Shown here: positions 9,989-16,522 of the stretch, in pieces
How positions within the stretch are numbered: position 1 is the first letter of the stretch
Layout: the number at the start of each line of letters is the position of its first letter
Source of the DNA: JBHEKP01 sp041859375
GTDB lineage: Bacteria; Hydrogenedentota; Hydrogenedentia; Hydrogenedentales; CAITNO01
DNA length: 17,906 bases
Assembly: GCA_041859375.1 (NCBI GenBank)
Contig: JBHEKP010000342.1
Location: 1 to 17,906, forward strand
Direction of reading: 5' to 3'
Made by a program: the position numbers and the translations under genes
Notes under the pieces: model-generated
What the model saw: the letters and a program-made list of their open reading frames with translations, nothing else
Told to the model about the DNA's origin: nothing
The model's database searches: none

Positions 9989-10924
9989 ATGACCAAACAG
10001 CGGCTTCAGATGGACGGCATCATCACGGTGCTGAACACCCCCTTCACCAACGCCGGGACGATAGATCTTCCGGGCCTGGGGAAGAATGCCGCCCTTGCGA
10101 TGGATGCGGGGGTGGCGGGCTTTCTGGTGCCCGCGCTGGCTTCGGAGGTGGGCAAACTCACGGAGGACGAGCGGGATTCGCTTGTCGCGGAGGTGGTGCG
10201 GCGCGCGGCGGGGAGGGTGCCCGTCATCGGCGGCGCCACGGCCCCGACGAGGGAGGCGCGCTGTGCCGCAACACGCCGTCTCACCACATTGGGGTGCGCG
10301 GGGATACTGGTCAGCATTCCCTTTGAGTCGGAGGAACAATACGCGGAGGAGGTGCGCGCCGTGGCGGACATGGGACCCCATTTTCTGATGTTGCAGGACT
10401 GGGATCCCTCCGGCCACGGTCTGCCGCTGGAATTGATATCGCGGCTTTTTCGAGAAGTGGACTGTTTCCGTTGCCTCAAGATTGAGGTGGTGCCCGCCGG
10501 GGTGAAATACTCCGCCGTGCTGGAGGCCACGGACGGCGCGCTCCATGTGTCCGGCGGCTGGGCGGTCACCCAGATGATCGAGGCGCTGGATCGGGGCGTG
10601 CATGCCATCATGCCCACGGGCATGCATTCGGTGTACACCCGCATCTTTGCCCTGCACCGCGCCGGACGCCGCAAAGAGGCGCGGGAACTGTTCCACAGGC
10701 TGCTGCCCGTGCTGGCCTTTTCCAACCAGCACCTGGATATTTCGATCCACTTCTTCAAGCGCCTGCTGCATCGTCAGGGCGTGTGTGCCACGCCGATGGT
10801 GCGCCCGCCCATTCTGCCCTTTGACGCGGCCCATGAGCGTGTCGCGGACGAATTAATCAAACATGCCCTCGCCCTGATGGCGGAGTGTGATGCCGCAGAA
10901 GAGGCGCGTGGAAGGGTAAATTGA
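9989..10924 (+). CDS. DapA-superfamily (DHDPS/NAL-like) lyase or dehydratase
   Basis: The 311-residue product has the class I aldolase-type TIM-barrel layout and length of the dihydrodipicolinate synthase superfamily: DGIITVLNTPFTNAGTIDL at the start, VPVIGGATAPTREA in the middle, and a putative Schiff-base Lys164 in FRCLKIEVVPAG. Family motifs for true DHDPS are missing. The GTTGE turn reads PALASE, and the position of the catalytic Tyr in YNVP is Gln136 (FLMLQDWD). This argues against lysine biosynthesis and for a side branch, such as a sugar-acid dehydratase or aldolase. The ATG at 9989 has only AAGGA about 12 nt upstream; the ATG at 10010 is an alternative. It follows the ppdK terminator by about 50 nt. 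A weak TTGACG-18-GATGAT (9936-9965) is the only promoter candidate. The substrate cannot be assigned. Confidence 0.85.
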   Translation: MTKQRLQMDGIITVLNTPFTNAGTIDLPGLGKNAALAMDAGVAGFLVPALASEVGKLTEDERDSLVAEVVRRAAGRVPVIGGATAPTREARCAATRRLTTLGCAGILVSIPFESEEQYAEEVRAVADMGPHFLMLQDWDPSGHGLPLELISRLFREVDCFRCLKIEVVPAGVKYSAVLEATDGALHVSGGWAVTQMIEALDRGVHAIMPTGMHSVYTRIFALHRAGRRKEARELFHRLLPVLAFSNQHLDISIHFFKRLLHRQGVCATPMVRPPILPFDAAHERVADELIKHALALMAECDAAEEARGRVN

Positions 10925-10954
10925 ACCGGCCGGCAAAAACATGACGGGTTTTTC

Positions 10955-10984
10955 TTGAATTTTTGCCTGTGAAGCGGGTACACT
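10955..10984 (+). promoter_or_regulatory. Promoter of the ilv leader and ilvBN operon
   Basis: TTGAAT (10955-10960) is followed after 18 bp by TACACT (10979-10984), inside the AT-richer gap after the DapA-like gene. A start near 10991 places the leader-peptide ATG about 39 nt into the transcript. An 8-bp inverted repeat GGCAAAAA/TTTTTGCC (10932-10939 with 10960-10967) brackets the -35 box and may be an operator or part of the upstream gene's end. Confidence 0.5.
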
Positions 10985-11029
10985 TCCTTCAACAAACGGA
11001 GTTTGTGTTTCGTGAACCGTGACGCCAAC

Positions 11030-11113
11030 ATGACCATCAATCTGCTGAATGCGCCCGCCGGTGTGGGTGTAGCGGTGGTGGTACGCCTTCTGGGCGTTGG
11101 CGTCGCGCCGTAA
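11030..11113 (+). CDS. ivbL: ilvBN leader peptide, IvbL-like (27 residues)
   Basis: The short ORF begins MTINLLNAPA and ends GVGVAVVVRLLGVGVAP followed by TAA. Seven Val, four Leu and one Ile make up 12 of 27 residues, including a Val-Val-Val run. As I recall, the E. coli IvbL leader also has LNA near its start and ends AVVVVRVVVVVGNAP, so the layout (LNA, Val run, Arg, hydrophobic run, terminal AP) is shared. A terminator-like hairpin follows 37 nt after the stop codon and ilvB begins 133 nt after it, as expected for ribosome-mediated attenuation sensing charged branched-chain tRNAs. The ATG has no good ribosome site; an in-frame GTG at 11012, with GGAG 10 nt upstream, would add six residues. 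That makes the exact start uncertain but not the leader itself. Confidence 0.85.
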   Translation: MTINLLNAPAGVGVAVVVRLLGVGVAP

Positions 11114-11150
11114 GCGGAACACAGCAGGAGCAGCAACAGTAATCCTCCAG

Positions 11151-11187
11151 CCCCCGCCGGTGCGCAGCCGGCGGGGGTTGATGTTTT
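11151..11187 (+). terminator. Attenuator hairpin of the ilvBN leader
   Basis: CCCCCGCCGG (11151-11160) and CCGGCGGGGG (11168-11177) form a perfect 10-bp stem with a 7-nt loop, followed by TTGATGTTTT. It lies between the leader peptide and ilvB, the position of a transcription attenuator. A possible antiterminator partner is CCGGTGTGGG (11058-11067), which pairs with the 5' arm at 9 of 10 positions counting one G-U. That segment lies within the leader ORF, not after the Val codons, so the switching scheme is unclear. Confidence 0.8.
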
Positions 11188-11246
11188 CCACCGTCGTGCC
11201 GCGCAGTCAAAGGGGCCCGGAGCAACCCGAAAAGGAGCAACGGGAA

Positions 11247-12935
11247 ATGAACGGGCACACGGGAGCGGATATCATCGTCCGCCTGCTTGAACGCCAGGGG
11301 GTCCGCATTGTGACGGGCATACCGGGGGGGATGAACCTGCCGCTGTATGACGCGCTGGCGCGGGCGGGCACCATCCGCCACATTCTGGCGCGGCATGAGC
11401 AGGCGGCGGGCTTCATCGCGCAGGGCATGGCCCGGGTCACGGGGAAACCGGGCGTCTGCCTGGCCACCTCCGGGCCGGGCGCCACCAACATTCTCACCGC
11501 CATCGCCGATGCAAAACTGGATTCTGTGCCGCTGGTGTGCATCACCGGACAGGTGCCCCTGGCGCTCATTGGCACGGACGCCTTCCAGGAGGTGGACACC
11601 TACGGGATGAGCATCCCCGTCACCAAGCATAACTTTCTGGTCCGTTCGGCGGAGGAACTGCCGCGGGTCATCCCCGAGGCCTTCCGCATGGCCCAGTCGG
11701 GCCGTCCGGGGCCGGTGCTGGTGGATGTGCCGAAGGATGTCCAGCAGCAGCGGATTACGGTGGATGTCTGGCCGGAGCCGGGCGCGGCGGATTCCGCACC
11801 CCCGTGCGATGCGCGGGCGCTGGAGCGCGCGGCGGGGATGATCAACGGCGCGGAGCGGCCCATGCTTTACCTCGGCGGCGGCGCGGTGATTTCCGGCGCG
11901 GCGGAGGCCGCCCGGCGGTTGGCGGAAAAGGCGGGCATACCCGCGGTCATGACCCTGATGGGGTTGGGCATCCTGCCCCAGGACCATCCCCTGGCCATGG
12001 GCATGCTCGGCATGCACGCCGCCCGCTGCACCAACTACGCGCTGGAGGAGTGCGATCTGCTTATCGCCGCCGGGGTGCGTTTTGACGACCGGGCCACGGG
12101 AAAGATTGCCTATTTCTGCCCCAACGCAAAGGTTGTCCACATTGACATAGATCCGAGCGAACTGGACAAAATCCGCACCGCGCACGAGGCTGTCACCGGC
12201 GACATCCGCGAGGCGTTTGAGGCATTGCTGCCCCTGGTGCAGGGCAATTCCCGCAGCGCCTGGCTTGACCGGATCAGCACGCTGCGCCGGGAGCATCCCC
12301 TTGAGACACCGGGTGATGATGATCCCCGCACACCCTACGGGCTGGTGCAAGCCGCGGCGCGGCTGGCGGGGCCGGAGGCTGTCGTCTGCACCGACGTGGG
12401 CCAGCACCAGATGTGGACCGCGCAGGCGCACCCGCACCTGGCCCCGCGCCGCTGGCTGACCTCGGGAGGGCTGGGCACCATGGGCTTCGGCCTGCCCGCC
12501 GCCATCGGGGCCGCGCTGGCCGCGCCGGAACGCACGGTGGTTTGCTTCAGCGGCGACGGCAGCCTGCTCATGAACATTCAGGAACTGGCCACGGCGGCGG
12601 AGGAGCGGCTGAACGTGAAGGTGGTCCTTTTCAACAACAATTCGCTGGGGCTGGTCCACCAGCAGCAGGACCTGTTTTTCGGAGGCCGCCTTTACGCGTC
12701 GGACTTTCGCGCCCGCGTGGACTTCTGCCGCGTCGCCGAAGGTTTCGGCATCCCCGTGTTTGACCTTGCCGGCGCGGAGGAGCCGGAGAGGACGATGGCC
12801 GCCGCCTTTGCCGAACCCGGCCCGTGCCTGATCCACGCGCCCATTGACGTGAACGAGAAGGTTTATCCCATGGTGCCCCCGGGCGCCGCCAACCGTGAAA
12901 TGATAGGAGGAGAACGCCGTGCAAGCCATGCCTGA
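11247..12935 (+). CDS. ilvB: Acetolactate synthase large (catalytic) subunit, IlvB type
   Basis: This thiamine-diphosphate enzyme condenses two pyruvates, or pyruvate with 2-oxobutyrate, in the first common step of valine, leucine and isoleucine synthesis. The ATG at 11247 has AAGGAG 9 nt upstream and gives 562 residues. The N-terminal domain has the catalytic Glu51 in ARHEQAAGFIAQGMAR, then SGPGATNILTAIADAKLDS and GTDAFQEVDTYG. The central domain has LYLGGGAVISGA and RFDDRATGKI. The C-terminal domain has TDVGQHQMWTAQAH, LTSGGLGTMGFGLPAAIGAA and the metal/ThDP motif GDGS near Asp437 with NNNSLGLVHQQQ. Motif by motif it follows E. coli IlvB (AHAS I) more closely than IlvI or IlvG. It overlaps ilvN by 17 nt and lies behind an attenuated leader. 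Confidence 0.97.
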   Translation: MNGHTGADIIVRLLERQGVRIVTGIPGGMNLPLYDALARAGTIRHILARHEQAAGFIAQGMARVTGKPGVCLATSGPGATNILTAIADAKLDSVPLVCITGQVPLALIGTDAFQEVDTYGMSIPVTKHNFLVRSAEELPRVIPEAFRMAQSGRPGPVLVDVPKDVQQQRITVDVWPEPGAADSAPPCDARALERAAGMINGAERPMLYLGGGAVISGAAEAARRLAEKAGIPAVMTLMGLGILPQDHPLAMGMLGMHAARCTNYALEECDLLIAAGVRFDDRATGKIAYFCPNAKVVHIDIDPSELDKIRTAHEAVTGDIREAFEALLPLVQGNSRSAWLDRISTLRREHPLETPGDDDPRTPYGLVQAAARLAGPEAVVCTDVGQHQMWTAQAHPHLAPRRWLTSGGLGTMGFGLPAAIGAALAAPERTVVCFSGDGSLLMNIQELATAAEERLNVKVVLFNNNSLGLVHQQQDLFFGGRLYASDFRARVDFCRVAEGFGIPVFDLAGAEEPERTMAAAFAEPGPCLIHAPIDVNEKVYPMVPPGAANREMIGGERRASHA

Positions 12936-13269
12936 AACCAAACCCCCATCCGCCCCGGCGGGGCACAGGACCGTTCTGGAGGTGACCGTCAACAACCACC
13001 CCGGCGTGATGTCCCATGTGTGCGGGTTGTTCGCCCGGCGCGCCTACAACCTGGAGGGCATCCTTTGCATGCCCATTGAGGACGGGAGCGTCAGCCGCAT
13101 GTGGCTGCTGGTGGACGAGGAGCACCGCCTGGAACAGGTGGTGCGCCAGTTGATGAAACTGGCCGATGTGATCCGGGTGGAGCGCCATGCGGCGGGCCAT
13201 GAGGTGTTTGTGCGGCTGGAGCGGTTCTTCCAGGGTGGCGGCAACGAAACGGCGGCCGGTGTCCAATAG
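12919..13269 (+). CDS. ilvN: Acetolactate synthase small (regulatory) subunit, IlvN type
   Basis: This ACT-domain subunit activates IlvB and confers feedback inhibition by valine. I use the GTG at 12919 because AGGAGG lies 8 nt upstream, inside the end of ilvB; the ATG at 12928 is 17 nt from it. The 116 residues contain VTVNNHPGVMSHVCGLFARR, AYNLEGILCMPIED, MWLLVDEEHRLEQVVRQLMK and a final VRLERFF. This matches the short single-ACT E. coli IlvN (about 96 residues) almost motif for motif, unlike the roughly 160-residue IlvH type common in most phyla. The N-terminal extension of about 17 residues is Pro-rich and has no obvious role. The 17-nt overlap with ilvB suggests translational coupling and a fixed subunit ratio. 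Confidence 0.95.
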   Translation: MQAMPETKPPSAPAGHRTVLEVTVNNHPGVMSHVCGLFARRAYNLEGILCMPIEDGSVSRMWLLVDEEHRLEQVVRQLMKLADVIRVERHAAGHEVFVRLERFFQGGGNETAAGVQ

Positions 13270-13274
13270 AACTT

Positions 13275-13352
13275 ATGGGACCCATGGGACCTGTGACGGC
13301 ATGTTGCCTGCCGGTTTCCGGCGCGCATTTGCCCCAGTCCCATGGGTCCCAT
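13275..13352. repeat. Perfect 16-bp inverted repeat with nested hairpin, between convergent genes
   Basis: ATGGGACCCATGGGAC (13275-13290) recurs as its exact reverse complement at 13337-13352, separated by 46 nt. The arm itself is made of near-tandem ATGGGACC units. Inside the loop GCCGG-TTT-CCGGC (13310-13322) forms a second hairpin. It occupies nearly the whole gap between the ends of ilvN and the DUF4091 gene. There is no T run on either side, so it is not a classical terminator; a bidirectional transcript end or a dispersed palindromic repeat element is plausible. Confidence 0.75.
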
Positions 13353-13374
13353 TCGTCCCGGGATCAACACTGTC

Positions 13375-16300
13375 TCACTTGCCGCCCAGCACCTCCAGTG
13401 CCTCCGCCACTTTGCGGCGGTGCGCCTCGATGGGCGCCGGGTCTTTGGTGAATTCGGTCATTGATTCGGAAATATCCGGCGGCACGTTCAGCAATTCCCC
13501 GAGGGAGGCGCGTTGCGCCGCGTCAAGGGCCGCGCCTTTTTCCGCCAACGCCTTGCGCAGCATGGTCATGTACTCATAATCCTCGATGCCGTCGCGGAGC
13601 ATCTCAATGCGGATGCAGTCCACGGGCGTGTCAAAAACCGGCGCGGCTGGGTTGCCGGCCGCCGCCGGTTCCGGCGGATACAGGAATCGGCCGTCACCGT
13701 TGCCCCAGGGACGGTGTGTACCCGGTTCTCCGCCGTAGCCGGACTCCCATCCCATGGGATCCTCATAGGGATTTTGCAGGGGGCCGGGTTCGGGATTTGC
13801 GAGGGGGGAGGACCAGTAAACCGTTTCCCATATCAGGATGCCCTCCACGCCGCGCTGCCAGGACTGCCACAGCCACACCCGCAGTTCCGTGCCGGGATGG
13901 TCAATAAACAGCGTGGCATAGGGGGCCTTGGGGCCGGTGCACACATACCACCAGATTTTGTCGCCCTGTTTCTGCCGTTCCCGGGTCTCTTCCGGTTTCA
14001 CGGCGGGGGAGAGGGGGCACCAGATGTTCGGACCGCCGATGAGCTCCGGCTGGATTTCCTCGGTGAGCATCCGGGGGATGCCGGGGGCGGCGGTCTTGAT
14101 CCGGTTGAAGCCGTTCATGACAAAGGCGTAGTCCTTCGGGTCCGGCTCGTCAAACCAGTAAACATAACCGTCGTTGAGCCAGCCCTTTTCACGGAGATGC
14201 GTCTCCACGGCAACACAGTACTCCCTGAAGAGCGCCTGATACACCGGGGAATCCTCTTTGAAACCGAGCAGGCTTGGTTCGGTCCGGGAGTAGAAGGTGC
14301 CGCCGCCCATCCCCTGCATGGGAATGCTGAAACTGTTGATGTGGTATTCGTCATAGGCCCGCTGCATGGCCGAGTCCCAGCGCGACCAGTCAATTTGCAC
14401 CTTGAGCGCGGCGGGATCCGGCGTGTCACCGGGTTTCACCTCCGGCCAGACCACCACAAAGGGGTCCAGCGGCACGGCGTTGTAGGGGGTGATGTGGTGG
14501 TCCGTGAGCGCCTTCAGATACAGGTCCAGCACGCGACGCTTGTCCTCTTCGGACTTCACCCCATGGTATTGCCAAGGCCGGTCCACCCCGAAGCCGAAGG
14601 CGGAGGTGCAGGTCATCCGGTCAGGCAGGGAAAAATTGAAAACCCGCACCTCGAAGGGCACCGATTTGGAATAACCGTCCCCGGCAAGATTCAGTGTGCC
14701 CTTGTAGAGGCCCGGTGCGGTGTCCGGCCCTGTTTTTACCCGCACCCAGAAGGGCTGGTTTTCGCCCGCCGCCAGGGTCAGCGGTGCGGAAAGGGGGGGG
14801 AGGGGATCCGGCCAGGGCGCGGCCACGCCGGTGTTGTCCGTCGGCAGGGTTACGGGCACATAACCCACCCGCAGGAATTCCACCCGGGTCGGCGACAGGA
14901 GGGCTCCGTCCTCGGTTTTCAGGCCCTCGGTGGCGATTTGAAATCCCGTTATTTCACGGTCGGGACGCACCACGAGCTGGGCCGCCTCGGCCTCGTTTTT
15001 CGCCAGTTCAATGCGCAGCGCGTTGCCTTTTGTCTTGGGAAGTTCCCTGTTTTTTGGGATCTTCCAGCCCGAAGAGGCCCACCAGACACCGGATGCGTCC
15101 AATAGTTCCCCGTAACTGTTGTTGAAGTATTCGGGAACATTCAGCAGCATGGAAAGGGACGCCTCCTTGCTTTCCAGGGTCAGGTCGTGTTTTCCCGCGT
15201 TTCCGGGGCAGGCCAGCGGTTGGCCCAGTTTTCCGCTGGAGAATTCTTTGCCCTTGTCAAGCAGACGCACGTTGCCCTTGAGGGGTTTTCCGTCTTTGAT
15301 GAGGTTCAGGGTCAGCCCCTCTTTGGTGCGCGAGGGATCGAAAAGGGCGGGGCACGTGATTACCGGCTCCACCCCCGGCTCGACGCGGTCAAGCTCGAAG
15401 TAGAAAGTGTCGCCCGCCGCGTCCATGGGCGCGCCTTCCAGTTCCGCCTCCAACCGGTAGCCGTGCATTGTCACATTGCCGCCACCTTCCACGGAGGCGC
15501 TGAGACGCACCCGCAGGCTGTCCGCGGGAAAAAGGGTATCCGGAAGGACCACGGCGATCTTTTCGCCTTCCGCCGCGGCGCCGAGGGGCGTCCACCCGCC
15601 TCCATCTTTGGAGGCTTCCACCGTGAAGGTTCCGGCGCCGTAGTGCTTGGTCCACAGATAGAGCCGTGCCGACTTGATCGGATGTTCCGCGATGGCATGC
15701 TCAAAGACCAAATGCGAGCCGTTGCCGAACATGCAGCGGGTGCTGTTGAAGTTGCAGGTGATTTCCCGGAGCGGGCGGAAATGGTTGGTGTTGCGCTCGG
15801 CCATGGGCGGCGCGAAATTGTAGCGGTTGCCGATGATGCGCTCGCCCGCGCCCAGCTCCACCGCGCCGAAACGGCGGTGCACCGGAACCGCCCGGACAAG
15901 CCGCACCGCGTCGAAACCGATGCGCGACTTCGATTCCCACTGGCCGAAGCGAAGCTGCTGCTCCCCGCCGGAGGAGGGCGTCACAAAGACATGCCGGAAG
16001 GCCTGCCATTTCTCCGGAAGATTGTCCAGGTCCACGTTGAACAGGGTGGTGCCCGTCATGGCGCATCCGCCCGGCTCCACCGTGTCCCGCCGCGCGAAGA
16101 AGTGAAGGACATGCACGGTTCCCGGCGGCAACGCCACGGGGGAGGAAATCCACTGGCTGCCGCTTTCCTTCGCGCCGTCGCCCTTAACCCAGAGATACTT
16201 GGAGCCGTTGCGGGGCCGCGTCTCCGCCGTGCCCCCCTCCCCGCCGGAAAGGGTCCACCCGTCGGGCGTGCCGGCAGCCTCCTCCTCAAAGGACGGGTTC

Positions 16301-16380
16301 GGCAGATTTACCGGCTGCGCCGGAGCGGAAAGCGGAAGTAGAAGCATGACGGCGGGTATGAGAAGGCATGGCAGCTTCAT
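13375..16380 (-). CDS. Secreted DUF4091 / GH123-like glycoside hydrolase candidate
   Basis: The ATG at 16378-16380 has AAGGG about 9 nt upstream and starts a clear signal peptide (MKLPCLLIPAVMLLLPLSAPAQ); 97 open codons further upstream lack one and are discarded. The 1001-residue product begins with a carbohydrate-binding-like beta-sandwich (LPNPSFEEEAAGTPDGW) and a second beta-rich module. A GH123-type linker domain follows (about 520-640; APGLYKGTLNLAGDG, VPFEVRVFNFSLP). Then comes a TIM-barrel region with YVYWFDEPDP, whose adjacent Asp744-Glu745 match the Asp-Glu catalytic pair described for GH123 beta-N-acetylgalactosaminidases. The C-terminus has the DUF4091 signature GRFLYPP and IRIEMLRDGIEDYEYM. 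A periplasmic or extracellular hexosaminidase acting on host or algal glycans is the likely role; the substrate is unproven. It is convergent with ilvN and divergent from msrBA. Confidence 0.85.
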   Translation of the reverse strand: MKLPCLLIPAVMLLLPLSAPAQPVNLPNPSFEEEAAGTPDGWTLSGGEGGTAETRPRNGSKYLWVKGDGAKESGSQWISSPVALPPGTVHVLHFFARRDTVEPGGCAMTGTTLFNVDLDNLPEKWQAFRHVFVTPSSGGEQQLRFGQWESKSRIGFDAVRLVRAVPVHRRFGAVELGAGERIIGNRYNFAPPMAERNTNHFRPLREITCNFNSTRCMFGNGSHLVFEHAIAEHPIKSARLYLWTKHYGAGTFTVEASKDGGGWTPLGAAAEGEKIAVVLPDTLFPADSLRVRLSASVEGGGNVTMHGYRLEAELEGAPMDAAGDTFYFELDRVEPGVEPVITCPALFDPSRTKEGLTLNLIKDGKPLKGNVRLLDKGKEFSSGKLGQPLACPGNAGKHDLTLESKEASLSMLLNVPEYFNNSYGELLDASGVWWASSGWKIPKNRELPKTKGNALRIELAKNEAEAAQLVVRPDREITGFQIATEGLKTEDGALLSPTRVEFLRVGYVPVTLPTDNTGVAAPWPDPLPPLSAPLTLAAGENQPFWVRVKTGPDTAPGLYKGTLNLAGDGYSKSVPFEVRVFNFSLPDRMTCTSAFGFGVDRPWQYHGVKSEEDKRRVLDLYLKALTDHHITPYNAVPLDPFVVVWPEVKPGDTPDPAALKVQIDWSRWDSAMQRAYDEYHINSFSIPMQGMGGGTFYSRTEPSLLGFKEDSPVYQALFREYCVAVETHLREKGWLNDGYVYWFDEPDPKDYAFVMNGFNRIKTAAPGIPRMLTEEIQPELIGGPNIWCPLSPAVKPEETRERQKQGDKIWWYVCTGPKAPYATLFIDHPGTELRVWLWQSWQRGVEGILIWETVYWSSPLANPEPGPLQNPYEDPMGWESGYGGEPGTHRPWGNGDGRFLYPPEPAAAGNPAAPVFDTPVDCIRIEMLRDGIEDYEYMTMLRKALAEKGAALDAAQRASLGELLNVPPDISESMTEFTKDPAPIEAHRRKVAEALEVLGGK

Positions 16381-16417
16381 GGTGTGGCCCTTGTTCTGGT
16401 TGCAATGCGGACAATCC

Positions 16418-16447
16418 ATGATAGAGCACGGGGCCCGACGGTTCCAA
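16418..16447 (-). promoter_or_regulatory. Promoter for the DUF4091/GH123-like gene
   Basis: On the minus strand TTGGAA (16442-16447) is followed after 18 bp by TATCAT (16418-16423), 5 of 6 matches to the -10 consensus. The predicted start is about 30 nt before the ATG. In the same gap I see no equally good promoter for msrBA on the plus strand. Confidence 0.5.
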
Positions 16448-16522
16448 CGGAGAAAATGCCATGGGTGTGATTCTGGAATACACGGCCCCGGCTCCGGTGT
16501 CCATTTAGTAGAGGTTGAAAAC

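Noticed and set aside
10932..10967. GGCAAAAA/TTTTTGCC as a terminator for the DapA-like gene
   Set aside because: The loop is 20 nt, the stem is mostly A-T, and it overlaps the likely ilv -35 box, so it is noted only as a possible operator.
11037..12995. Open frame of 652 codons antisense to ilvB
   Set aside because: It is a mirror of the ilvB codon pattern; the plus-strand frame has all ThDP-enzyme motifs.
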